Assembly (NCBI GenBank): GCA_036927565.1
Contig: JAYESD010000011.1
Span: 93,905,178-93,969,177 of the forward strand
Origin: Tuctoria greenei
Lineage: Eukaryota; Streptophyta; Magnoliopsida; Poales; Poaceae
Length of the DNA: 64,000 nt
Direction: 5' to 3'
This document shows positions 1-10,140 of this stretch, one piece after another. Within the stretch, counting starts at the first letter, position 1. The number at the start of each line of letters is the position of its first letter. Made by a program: the position numbers and the translations under genes. A model generated the notes under the pieces. The model was not told the origin of the DNA. It did not search any database and was given only the letters and a program-made list of their open reading frames with translations.

Positions 1-480
1 AATCAAATGATTCTATTAGCTAACACCAAGTTTTATATTTTCTACAATTTATTTTGCCACTAGTTACCGTTTTATGTTATGATATTCATTATATAATTTT
101 TTAGGGAACTACTAGATAAATATTTTCTAAAATGATTATCTATTTAGAGCATTAACCTGATTTCTTAATAATTTCTTAATTATTATCTCATTTTAGGTAA
201 GATAATAATACTTACCACAATATTTACAACTAATTCCTTCTACAAGTCACTCATAATATGTTCTACAAGAAATCATTGATTTTTAAGGATTTTTCCAGAA
301 TTTTCTTACGTTAAGAGATGCTGTTTATTAACTTCTGCGTACACAGTCCAGGAGACCTAGTATTTTTATGTACGAACAGAGGCTGACTTGTGGGCGTTGC
401 TAATCAGCGTGTGCACTTAGTTATTTACTTAGCCCTCCTCGACCAACACGTGGGTCCGGTGGGCCAAAGATTGTAGGGTG
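1..480. other. AT-rich intergenic DNA, nothing recognised
   Basis: This stretch is AT-rich with many short runs and no open frame of note. No motif, RNA gene or transposon end was recognised. It could belong to the 3' part of the LTR-like sequence to its right, because I could not place that element's left boundary. Confidence 0.4.
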
Positions 481-2516
481 TAGGTGTTCGGTTCACGTGG
501 ACCTTGTCCACGGATATAGTTTAGCTGCTATGGGGTGGACTGGGCTGAGGTGAATTGCCAAATTAGTTTCCACGCAAGCAGGTTGCTGAGATGGCATGTC
601 ACCCGTGCGCCACGCAAGCGCCACACAGACGACATGGTCGCAGAACAGGGGAGGCGGCAGCGGGCGGCCAGGGAGCTCGCCGACGGTTGGCCGGAGCCAA
701 TCGGTCGTCTACAGCGGTGTGCGCGGGGTGTGCACAAGAGAGCTTTGTGCTCGGCTGGGCCGGGGACGTACCCACGGCGGCGGGCCACGGCGCACGACGG
801 CTAGAGGCGGCGGCGCTCGGCGAAGGAAGTGTGGGTGCATGATTTCAAAGCGAAATGTTGTCGGAGACGTGTGCTAGTGTGCAGCGAAGCTGGTGGTGTG
901 GTCGCATCGGGCGGGGCGATGCCCACGGCGGCCGCGCACGGCGGCACTTCATCAATCTACCCGTGCGTGCAAGAGCTTGGTGAACCAGTGTGTCGGGGGT
1001 GTGTTCCTGAGTGCAGTGAACGTGCTGGTGCACTCAGTCTGGCCAGGGCGGTGCCAAAGGCGACCGTCGACGCGCCATGGCGGCGAGCAGCGGTGATGTA
1101 CGACAAGGCGAGGGTGTGCACATTTTCTATTGGTTACAAGTTGCCTATAGCATGCGATAGTGGGCGCTGAGGGTGCTGGCGCGCTCGGTCGAGACGGGGC
1201 TGCGCCCACAGCGGCCGTCGGCGGTGAGGTGCGGCGACGTACGACCGACATGGTCAGGGTTATGGGAAATCTAAGCTATGGTGAGCTAAACTCCTAATCA
1301 GTGCTCGTTCTAGCTACATAATGAACTAATGAAGCTACATGAATGATTAATTGGAATAGCTTGCAACATCGAAGCGGGAGCAGGGATGGCTGCCAGCGGC
1401 GAGGGAGAAATTGGGAGCAGCGAAATTCCTCTCGGTGAAGGCCGTTCGAGCTTGGTGGAGTGTGGTGGGATTGAGAGCGAGGCATATGCGTGTGATTATA
1501 GGAGAGGGGGTGCCAATTTATAGAGGGAAGATGCGGTGCAGCGAGACAGCGGCCGCGACGCCTTTTGGCGCGGGAGCGCTGGCGGTAGGCTGGCACTGGC
1601 ATACCGGTCTTCCAGGCCATGATGGTGAGGACGACGGGGCAGGCGTGATCATGGCGGTGAGTCGGTGCTGGCTGGCGCGTTGCAGTGCCGCAGACGGCAT
1701 CTCACTGGTGTCCCATCGAGGATTCCCCGGAGCCCCTGTCGGGCTCGAGCGGGAACGAAGGAGGAAGAAGGAGCTGGGGGCGGTGCGCGCGACTGGGCCA
1801 GGCTGGGCCGTACGTGAGGAAGATGGTCCGCGGTGGGGTAAAGGGAGGTCGGATGGGCCAGCAGAAAAGAAGAACCAGCACGCTGGGCCGCGCCCGAAAA
1901 TAGAAAAGGGAAAAAGAAGGAAACGGGCCGGGCTTGGAATGGAAGCAGGAAAGGTTTTGGATTCTTTCCCTTTTTATTATTTGCTATGTGAATTCGAATT
2001 CAAGTTTATATTCAGATTTGGTTTATACTTGCGCAGCTCACATTTGCGTAAATTTTGTTTCTAAATAATTTGTTGCTTGTTTTGTTGAATATATTCTAAT
2101 CCATTTTGTTAATTGAATTATTGTTTAGCATATATATATATATACATATATATTCATGCTACTTATATGTATTATTTAATTATTGCCTCGGATTTTAGAA
2201 ACGAATTTTGATCGCTTTGCCTAAACCTCTTTGGTATTTAATCAGCAAACTGTTCTCTTTATTTCCTATCTTAATTAGTGGTGATCTAACGTATACTTGT
2301 GTATATGTGTATTATGATATCCTTTCTACTTTCATATTTATTTTTGTTTGGTTCAGATTTATTTTATAGTTTGATTCGTATTTAAATGTACACGTGTTCG
2401 TATTTACACATTTATTCGCCTCGATTTTTATTAACGATAAATGCTTGTTCAAGATTTGATTAAAAATTTTTAATTCAGAGTGATTTTTATCTTTGTTTAA
2501 AATTCGAGTTGTGACA
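481..2516 (-). mobile_element. Probable Ty3/Gypsy LTR (solo or truncated), minus strand
   Basis: Read on the minus strand, the right edge starts TGTCACAACTCGAATTTTAA at 2516, the usual style of a chromovirus-type Gypsy LTR start. About 1 kb further in there is a TATA box (TATAAAT, plus positions 1516-1522). It is followed by a GC-rich leader (about 540-1250) of the kind seen in grass LTR R/U5 regions. No primer-binding site, polypurine tract or pol sequence adjoins it, so it is a solo or broken LTR. The left boundary is not resolved and the start given is approximate. The overlapping short open frames here look like chance products of high GC. No target duplication was found. Confidence 0.45.
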
Positions 2517-2569
2517 TATCTTAATCCAACCGTGAAATAATCTCATGTTTTTTGTCCCGTGAAAAGTAA

Positions 2570-4038
2570 GGCCCCTTTGGCACAATTTTCAAGCGACTAA
2601 TTCTTTGGACTCACCGGAGCTGATTCTCCAGATCCCCCGAGGAATCGGAATCTGGTTGTAAAAATCGTTTGGCAACAAACACTTATTTTTGACTCCTGAA
2701 GGAGAATTGTTTGAATGAATTGTCTATATTGCCCTCCACTCTAAATTGTTGTGTAAAAACACATATACTCATATGTTATAAATACAATATTGTCAAACAT
2801 CATATAGACAGAGACTTTTGTTCCAGAGTGTGATAAAAACAAAGTTGCTGCAGCCATTTGATGACATGTCATAGTTATTCTCGTATGAAAAAATCTGACA
2901 AAAAACAGTGTTCTGCTGTGTAATCAGAATTCAAAATGTTGATCATCCTGCTTTGCTAGACAGGGATTATACATTTTTTAAAATAAAAAAGGTTGATGCA
3001 CTCAGGGCTCCTTGGGTACAACTCCACAACCTTCTAATTAATGAGAATTAATATAGAAAAAATTTCCATCTTAAATAAACCATGTTTACACTGTTTTCAA
3101 TACAGTTATTTCTTGTATATAATATTTGTGATTTAGGGCACAACTCTTCTACAACCAACATCGACTCTGTAGGACTACATACCACATATCTATGTACAAC
3201 GGATCTCTAAAAATGGATCATCTGACTTTATATCAATTTCAATATCCAGCCATTAGAACCTTTGCAATCTTCATCCTCCGATCAGTAACACTTTTCTCAC
3301 TCCGTCAGTCATGAACACGATCCCTTTAGTTGAACAAGGTGTCAAGCCCACGGTTACGAATCCAACCATACTCCTATAAAACTTGTGCCTCTCATTCTGT
3401 TAAACCGGTGAAGAGCACGGCGCACAAGTTCTGGTTAGTGGGGGAGCCAGTGAAGAGCCTGCGAGGTGGAGACAGAAACTTGAGTGCATCGGAGGGGAAC
3501 CACGGACGGGAGATGGAGGCGGTGGTTGACGATTACCTTCGTGGGAGGACGGCCGATGGGCGGCCTCGGAGGACGGCCTACGGGCGATGGGTGGCTTCGG
3601 ATGACGATCGACGGAGGAAATCACGGGGGGGGGGGGGGGGGGGGGGGGAGGGTGGACGCGCGAGAGCGAGGGGATTTGGACGAGGGCGAGGGGACGCACA
3701 CAAACCCTAGGCCGCCACAAAAATCGCCATTGTGACGACAAGAGGAGAAGGCGTCGAGCAGGGAGGGGCCGCCTGTTCGCCGTGTATGGGGGTTTTTTTT
3801 CAGTGGCATTGCGGGTAATTCCATAGGATTTTCAGGATGAGATCCATATTCAGTTCGCTGAGAAGCTGTTTTGAGATTGGGGGAAACTGTTTTCTTTTTG
3901 GATTAATGATTTGTTCACAAAAAGGAGAATTGATTCATCTGGATTCACGTGTGAGTCAGATGTCCAAAACAATCGTTTGGCACAACTATTCGAATTCTTG
4001 ACGAGAATCAGAAGCTGAGAGCTGTGCCAAAAGAGCCC
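2570..4038. mobile_element. Terminal-inverted-repeat (MITE-like) non-autonomous DNA element
   Basis: The left end begins GGCCCCTTTGGCACAATT and the right end, reverse complemented, reads GGGCTCTTTTGGCACAGCT, so the two ends form an imperfect terminal inverted repeat. A second inner match, TTTGGCACAACT, lies about 60 bases inside the right end. No transposase is encoded. The interior is AT-rich on the left and GC-rich from about 3400 to 3760. The TIR style resembles PIF/Harbinger or hAT-type elements. The left flank is TAA, but the right flank (AAC) does not match it, so no clean target duplication supports a family call. Confidence 0.5.
3625..3648 (+). repeat. Poly-G tract of 24 bases
   Basis: An uninterrupted run of 24 G lies inside the GC-rich core of the TIR element. 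It will be polymorphic or an assembly weak point. The short open frames that cross it are not credible genes. Confidence 0.9.
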
Positions 4039-4087
4039 AACAAGTCATTTTTTATGTAGTATAGTTTTTTTTGGAAAAGCTAAAAGT

Positions 4088-4123
4088 TTGGCGCCTGAAA
4101 TCGGAGCCGATTTCAGACGCCAA
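4088..4123. repeat. 17-bp inverted repeat with a 2-base loop
   Basis: Arms at 4088-4104 and 4107-4123 pair at 16 of 17 positions (TTGGCGCCTGAAATCGG against CCGATTTCAGACGCCAA). It lies between the TIR element and the B12D promoter. The rest of 4124-4656 is AT-rich and then GC-rich promoter-proximal sequence without another recognisable feature. Confidence 0.75.
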
Positions 4124-4656
4124 GTTGCAACTAGCGGCTGGTGCCTCTCGCTCCGTCATTCACATGAAGATTATTAGTTAATCATTCTGATTGTTAATTT
4201 TTGTAAGGACTATGTTAGTTGTAAAATAAACATATAAATTAATTTTATAATTGATTAACCTATAGAATTAAGGATCAACACTTAATTACAAGGATTAGTG
4301 CTTAATGATATTAATTAACTGTTAATTACCCGGTCTCTGAAATATAGACAGACCCTAGCTTTTTTTATTGACAACAGATGGTGCTGGAGGAAAACGCGCG
4401 GCCTACACGCGGCGACCCGCAGAGCAAAGCGCCTTTTCAGGAGAGAGAGGTCGGCGCAGTAGCCGCGTAGGCGTACCCTGTTCGCAACTCGCATTTGGAC
4501 CACTGACCGCGCCGCGCGGCGTCCTGTGATGGCTGGGGCCAGTTGGCTTGCCGTTGTCGGCATGTGAGAAAGCGACTCGCGCCTGGTTGGGCCTCCAGGC
4601 AGCACGACCCGCCATGTACTGGCGTCAGTCAACACGCGCCGCCGCCGCCGCGCGCC

Positions 4657-4664
4657 TATAAAAG
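4657..4664 (+). promoter_or_regulatory. TATA box of the B12D gene
   Basis: TATAAAAG lies 96 bases upstream of the B12D start codon, directly after a GCC-repeat stretch. The expected transcription start would be around 4690, giving a 5' UTR of about 70 bases. Confidence 0.7.
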
Positions 4665-4759
4665 ACTGGGCGACCCGAGAATGCGAGAAGTCGTCTCGTT
4701 TACTCGTCTCTGTCTAGACTACTCGGCTTTGTCTCGTGGTGACGAAGGAGATCGGATCA

Positions 4760-5654
4760 ATGGCCTCCGCCGGCGGCTGGTCCAAGAGGTGGATCCGCCC
4801 CGAGGTAACCAATCAATCCATCTGCGCGGTTTCGTCCCATGTCCGGCTGTTTCTTTTCTTTTTTCTCCATTTCTCCTCTGGTCTTCCTCCTCCCCGATCT
4901 TTGGGTTGGGTCGACCTTGCTCATCTTTCGTTCATGCATGGCAGGTGTACCCGCTGTTCGCCGCGATGGGCGTGGCCGTCGGCATCTGCGCCATGCAGCT
5001 CGTCCGCAACATCACCACTAACCCCGAAGTCAGGTACGTCGTTGTTTGTTGCACGTAGGTACGGATCTCAAATTTCTCAATCCATCGTCTCGTCACTCCT
5101 TTTGTTTTTTTCCTTTTACTTTATGACGCACATAATACAGATCTTGTTCGTGGCGTATGCTTCTCTCGTAGCCGTTGTTACGAGGTAGGTTGATTCAGGT
5201 AGCCTAGTCTTTTTATGCGAAATGGAGTGATGCGTTCAATTGTCTGTTTCAAACATAGCACCGTGCCTACCTATCGAATACATGAATCAGATAGTTCTAC
5301 GTAAAACACATAGTTTGAATCAGATGGTCATCGTAATCACAAACTAGCTAGATTTTGGTTTCGTCGCCTTTTGCTTGTACTAACTACTAAAACAGATCTG
5401 GTGTAGCCAGCCATGCTTGGCCATACAGTTCCTGATACGCATGCTCGTACGCACGAAAACACCTTGTGACGAGATGACATGCTGTCTGTGTGTGTTTGAA
5501 TAGGGTGAACAAGGAGAACCGGGCGGCTGGCATCCTGGACAACTCTGACGAGGGGAGGCGGTACTCGCGCCACGGATTCAGGCAGTATATCGACGGGAAG
5601 CGCCCAGAGATCATGCCCGGAATCAACTCCTTCATGGCCGACCCCAAGCAGTGA
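4760..5654 (+). CDS. B12D: B12D / MLRQ-like complex I-associated protein, three exons
   Basis: Exons are 4760-4804, 4945-5033 and 5504-5654. Both introns have GT..AG ends, and the joined frame encodes 94 residues with no stop. The protein carries the B12D family (PF06522) signature: an N-terminal WIRPEVYPLF, a single hydrophobic segment around residues 17-35 (AAMGVAVGICAMQLV), then NPEVR, KENRAAGILDN and a C-terminal IMPGINSF. The family is related to the MLRQ subunit of mitochondrial NADH:ubiquinone reductase, so a small inner-membrane protein is expected. In cereals B12D genes are known for expression in seeds and under low oxygen. Length and exon plan fit the family. This is the only host gene I can support in the window, and it appears intact. 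Confidence 0.93.
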
Positions 5655-5746
5655 CGACATGCATGATCCTCGATGATTTGATTTTCGAGATGTTCATCAT
5701 ACCATCATTCCGGTGTTTTGATGAGAACATTAAGATCTTAATCTGA

Positions 5747-5752
5747 ATAATG
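5747..5752 (+). terminator. Possible polyadenylation signal of B12D
   Basis: AATAAT lies about 95 bases after the stop codon, in a T-rich 3' UTR. Plant poly(A) signals are loose, so this is only a candidate. From here to 6006 nothing else was recognised. Confidence 0.4.
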
Positions 5753-6006
5753 AGACAGTCTGTCCTGAACCACATCATGTGATTTTGATGTTTCGATATG
5801 TGCGCCTACAGCCGGATGGTTTAATCTGAATATTTGCGTGCGTGCGACTATTTCTTGGTTTTTTACTCTTTGTCGTACGCTTGCGCCCTATTCCGTTGTT
5901 ACCCCAAACATCTAGCGTCTTGTGAGGCCAGGGTTGCAATTTTCTTCCACGAAAACATAGCAAAGTTCCGTGACGACCACTTTTTTTTTAGATAATTGTG
6001 AGCTTT

Positions 6007-6045
6007 CACTACAGGAAATAGCAATACTTACAATGGCCAAAATAA
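6007..6045. mobile_element. Orphan CACTA-type terminus
   Basis: CACTACAGGAAATAGCAATA begins at 6007 and has the form of a CACTA (En/Spm) terminal inverted repeat. It directly abuts the 3' end of the LINE. No matching opposite end of the same family was found in the window, so this is either the remains of an element cut by the LINE or a chance match. Confidence 0.35.
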
Positions 6046-6219
6046 TTTTTGAAAAAAAGGCAGGAGCGCTGCCTATGCATTAAGAGGAATGAGAATTACA
6101 ACCTAGGGGTACATAGTCTAATAAAGTTCAACTGATAAAAAAAGGGTACATAGTATGAAACCCCTACAACTAAAACTAGTATTGATGAGCAACCGAGTGT
6201 CATCGAGTAGTGCCACTAC

Positions 6220-9200
6220 TCAGAGATGAAGCACAGTTTCCTGCAGCTTGATGTCCTCTAATACTAGATTGGTTACTTGCAGCTCCGAGAGGTCTTGATG
6301 TTGAAATATACGCCTATTACGCTCTTTCCAAATTTGCCACCAAAACGAGAAAAGAACTCCTAACATTCTTTTTGATTGGGTTTTAGGACATACAGCTGAT
6401 ATGACTTGGACCCAATGAGAGACCCCGGCCAAAACAGCTTGCTGCAGAGATGCTGGAAGTTGTATGAGCTGAGCCAATTTTTCCCAAACCAAAATTGTGT
6501 AATTACATTGTGATAATAGATGATCCACAGTTTCATCTGTAGTTGTGCACAGCACACAACAGGTCTGATGGGGCCAATTCTTCTTGGCTAAGTTATCCGC
6601 TGTAAGAGCTTTGTTATGTAGCACTAACCAAGCAAAGAATTGACACTTCGGTTGTGTTTTGGAAGTCCACAGTGATGAGGCCCAGCTAGGAGAGACTCCA
6701 CCTAAGAATTGAATCTCGTATGCCGAGGACGCAGAGTAGTTGCCGTCTGTTGTCCATCGCCAAGTAATGCGGTCACGTTCCTCTGTGAGTGTGATGTCGC
6801 TAAGGGTCTGATATAGCAAAACGAATTCATCTAGGAGGTCTTCAGTGTGTAGGGAGGAGATGCCCCTAATCCAATTGTAATTTGAAAGTTCCTGTGCTAC
6901 TGACCTTTTCTTGTATCTTGCTTGCTGGAACAGATGTGGTGCCAAGATCTTCGGAGCTTGTCCATTGAGCCATCGCGCCTCCCAAAAAGGAGTATTCATA
7001 CCGTCTCCAATTGTGATTATGGTTGAAGCAAAGAATAAATGACGATCTGTCTGATCATGGTGTTTGAACAACGTTTTCCATGGTCTGGTGCGATGATCCC
7101 ATGAGTGCCAAAGCCATCTCAAACGAAGGGCCCTCCCAAATTTCTCCAAATCCTTGATACCAAGTCCACCCATCTTTCGTGGTTTGGTGCAAACCCTCCA
7201 GCGCACTAGACACCTACCGCCTCTCACCATATCTGGGTCTTCGCCTTTCCATAGGAAACCTCTTCTGATGCGATCTATTTGCCGGCATGCCCACTCAGGA
7301 AGACGAAAAATTGTCATGTGATAAGTTGGCATAGCAGTTAAGACTGTCTTGACTAGGAGCTCTCTTCCGGAATAGGAAAGCATGTTCTTTTTCCATCCCG
7401 ATAGGCGTTGGGCGACCTTCTGGACAACTGGTTGGACTGCTGATTTGGGAAGCTTACGATAATGCAGCGGCAGTCCTAAATATTTGCCGGGAAAAGTGCT
7501 CAGCCGACTATTATTTCCTAGTGTCGAAAGAAGGTCAATCTCTTGGCAACTAATGGGGTAGAACTCTGTTTTTTCTAGGTTGGTAATAAGTCCAGAAGCT
7601 TGACCGAATATGTGCAGTAGGAATTTTGTGGTCAACATATCCTGAGTGGTGGGTCTAATGAAGATTGCTGCATCATCAGCATATAGTGATACCCGCAGCT
7701 GGTCACCTAACTCCGGGATGGCTGAGAGTAATCCTCTGCGTTGAGCTTGCTGGAACAGTTTAATCAAAGGCTCCATGGCTAGTAGGAAGATCATAGGAGA
7801 TAGAGGGTCACCTTGGCGGACACCACGAGCATGAGTAATTCTAGGACCAGGGGTGCCATTAAGCAGGAAGGACGAGGTTGATGTTCCCCAAAGAGCTGCA
7901 ATCCACTCACGCCATTTGTTCCCAAATCCGAGGTACTTCATAATATCCATCATATATGCCCAATTGACAGTGTCGAATGCCTTAGAGATATCCAACTTGA
8001 TAAACAGAGAGGGTGACTTTCTTTTGTGTAGCTCTCGCACCGTTTGTTGGACAAACATAAAGTTATCATGAATGCATCTACGTTTAATGAAGGCATTTTG
8101 ATGCAGTGATATAATTTGATCCAGCTCTGGTGCCAATCTGTTGGCAAGGACTTTTGATATGATTTTTGCAAAGACATGGATCAAACTGATCGGGCGATAA
8201 TCTGTGATTTTTCTTGGGTCTGATTTCTTTGGAATGAGTATAACTAGAGCAGTGTTGAGGGATTTCAAACCTTGCTGGTTGGTTAAACAGAACTGTTGTA
8301 CTGCTGCTAGTAAATCTGTCTTAATTATATCCCAACAGGAGTGTAGAAAATGACCTGAGAAGCCATCAGGACCCGGCGCTTTGGACTTGGGCATCTTCTT
8401 GATCACCCGATAAACCTCCTCTTCAGAGATTTCCTGATCTAGGTGTTGCAGATCTTTCTGTTGCCAGCCCATTTGTGCAAGATCGAGGGTTAGGCTTCTT
8501 GGGTGATGGGTTCCCATATGCTGCTTGAAGTGCTGAAAAATAACAGATTGTTTTCCATTATGCGAGAAGACAGTCCTATCTTCTGTCTCTAACGATTGAA
8601 TAGAGTTGGTTTTCTTTCTTGAGTTCGCTACCGAGTGGAAGTATTGTGTGTTGGCATCACCCTTGCGGATCCAAGTGAGTCGGGACTGCTGTCGTGCCCT
8701 TGATTTCTCTATTGCAGCAAGGCCTAAGATTCGGTGTTTAAGTAAGGTTCTCGTTTCCCTTTCCTGGTCAGAGAGCAGACGGTGTTCCAAGGCCTCATCA
8801 AGCCTCAAAATGACCTCTCGGCAAATTACCAATGCTAGTTTCCCGTGCGGGATATGCGAGCGGGACCAGCGGCGAAGTGCCTGAGCCGTTCTAGAGAGCT
8901 TGATGTGCAATGTGAGCATTGCATTATGCTGTGGGGGAACCTGTTTTGACCAAGAATCTTGGACACACTCCAGGAAACCAGGCATATTTAACCAATGCTC
9001 TTCAAACCGGAACAAACGGCTACGGTGCTTATCTCCAAACGGCATCAAAAGCAACGGGCAATGGTCTGAGGTTGATGAAGAAAGAGCTTGAAGTATAGGG
9101 TCGTCAAAAATATTTTCCCAGTGCGGCGTAATGAAAGCACGGTCTATCCTTGTTAAAGTAGGTTGTTGTTGCTCATTTGACCATGTGAAACGGCGACCTA

Positions 9201-9759
9201 ACAGAGGGATTTCCTTGACTTCTATGTGATTCAAAGTTCTACGGAATCTTGCCATTAGGCGCTGATTCAGCCGCCCCCCATTTTTATCTTCATTGTTATA
9301 AATGAGGTTGAAATCACCTAATATGAGCCAGGCTGGTAGTGCTGTATTTTTTAGTTGCCTGATTTCTGCAAGGAAGAGTCTTTTTTCTGTATCCGATTGT
9401 GGCCCATATACCCCTGTTATCGTTGAAAGCTCAGAAGTTCTGTTATCCACGAGAGTCGCTGAGATGGAGAAGGAATTGATACAGAAGTTGACAAGTTTCA
9501 TATGGGCATTGCTACAAGCAAGAAGTATTCCACCCCGGGTCCCATCGGCTGGAAGGTATCCAAAATTGTCCATAAACTGTGCTCCCAAAACATTGCGGAC
9601 AACATGTGGAGTAATCTGTTCCAACTTAGTTTCTTGTAGACACACAACCATAGGACGGTGCAACTGCATAAAACATTTCACCTCCGCTTGCTTGGCTCCA
9701 TTGTTCAAACCTCGTACATTCCAGGAAATGAATGAATATGAGTCGATAGGATCATTCAT
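6220..9759 (-). CDS. LINE ORF2: AP endonuclease - reverse transcriptase
   Basis: A single open frame of 1179 residues. Residues 1-240 are an exonuclease-endonuclease-phosphatase fold: WNVRGLNN at 14-21, the catalytic E in LQE (43), GDFN at 148-151 and SDHCP near 231-235. The reverse transcriptase follows: APGPDG at 461, a catalytic Asp in FIKLD (590), GVRQGDPLSP at about 646 and the YADD box at 693-696. Near residue 1060-1110 is the zf-RVT domain with a CVLC...H....C zinc-binding pattern. The protein ends shortly after this domain without an RNase H, unlike the other LINE fragment in the window. All key residues are present and there is no internal stop, so it could be functional. It would nick target DNA and copy its own RNA. 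Confidence 0.93.
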   Translation of the reverse strand: MNDPIDSYSFISWNVRGLNNGAKQAEVKCFMQLHRPMVVCLQETKLEQITPHVVRNVLGAQFMDNFGYLPADGTRGGILLACSNAHMKLVNFCINSFSISATLVDNRTSELSTITGVYGPQSDTEKRLFLAEIRQLKNTALPAWLILGDFNLIYNNEDKNGGRLNQRLMARFRRTLNHIEVKEIPLLGRRFTWSNEQQQPTLTRIDRAFITPHWENIFDDPILQALSSSTSDHCPLLLMPFGDKHRSRLFRFEEHWLNMPGFLECVQDSWSKQVPPQHNAMLTLHIKLSRTAQALRRWSRSHIPHGKLALVICREVILRLDEALEHRLLSDQERETRTLLKHRILGLAAIEKSRARQQSRLTWIRKGDANTQYFHSVANSRKKTNSIQSLETEDRTVFSHNGKQSVIFQHFKQHMGTHHPRSLTLDLAQMGWQQKDLQHLDQEISEEEVYRVIKKMPKSKAPGPDGFSGHFLHSCWDIIKTDLLAAVQQFCLTNQQGLKSLNTALVILIPKKSDPRKITDYRPISLIHVFAKIISKVLANRLAPELDQIISLHQNAFIKRRCIHDNFMFVQQTVRELHKRKSPSLFIKLDISKAFDTVNWAYMMDIMKYLGFGNKWREWIAALWGTSTSSFLLNGTPGPRITHARGVRQGDPLSPMIFLLAMEPLIKLFQQAQRRGLLSAIPELGDQLRVSLYADDAAIFIRPTTQDMLTTKFLLHIFGQASGLITNLEKTEFYPISCQEIDLLSTLGNNSRLSTFPGKYLGLPLHYRKLPKSAVQPVVQKVAQRLSGWKKNMLSYSGRELLVKTVLTAMPTYHMTIFRLPEWACRQIDRIRRGFLWKGEDPDMVRGGRCLVRWRVCTKPRKMGGLGIKDLEKFGRALRLRWLWHSWDHRTRPWKTLFKHHDQTDRHLFFASTIITIGDGMNTPFWEARWLNGQAPKILAPHLFQQARYKKRSVAQELSNYNWIRGISSLHTEDLLDEFVLLYQTLSDITLTEERDRITWRWTTDGNYSASSAYEIQFLGGVSPSWASSLWTSKTQPKCQFFAWLVLHNKALTADNLAKKNWPHQTCCVLCTTTDETVDHLLSQCNYTILVWEKLAQLIQLPASLQQAVLAGVSHWVQVISAVCPKTQSKRMLGVLFSFWWQIWKERNRRIFQHQDLSELQVTNLVLEDIKLQETVLHL

Positions 9760-10140
9760 TGGGGAGAAATAACACTACTAACAAGATGGGTGCAGACTTT
9801 TTGTCACCGAGTAAGGTATTGCCAGCAACAGAAGACAAGCTGACCAGGGCTGGTATTAGAGAGCAGCAACAAAGAGTTAAATTCAGTAATGGGCAACAGG
9901 AAACACACATCCATAATAATTGAACCAAAGAGGCATACATGTCTTCAGGTGAGATAGGCTCAATCTGGGAGCAAAAGTAAGGGCGCAACAGAGAGGATGC
10001 ACGGTCAGTACATGACCTCTGAACCACGTCGGGTTTAATGTGAACCTCCGACAGATAACAATAGATTAAGCCACAACCTACTGGATGACAACACATGTCT
10101 AATATTATTCGATGACTGCAACTAGGGAGTCTGACATTTT
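9760..10140 (-). other. LINE inter-ORF spacer
   Basis: The spacer between ORF1 and ORF2 of the minus-strand LINE. It holds no long open frame or recognisable signal. ORF2 translation would need reinitiation or an internal start. Confidence 0.6.

Noticed and set aside
1411..2064. 217-codon open frame on the plus strand
   Set aside because: It lies inside the LTR-like sequence, opposite its promoter direction. It has low-complexity composition and no domain. It is open because of GC content.
6220..9759. Plus-strand frames opposite LINE ORF2
   Set aside because: They are shadows of the minus-strand ORF2, which has full domain support.
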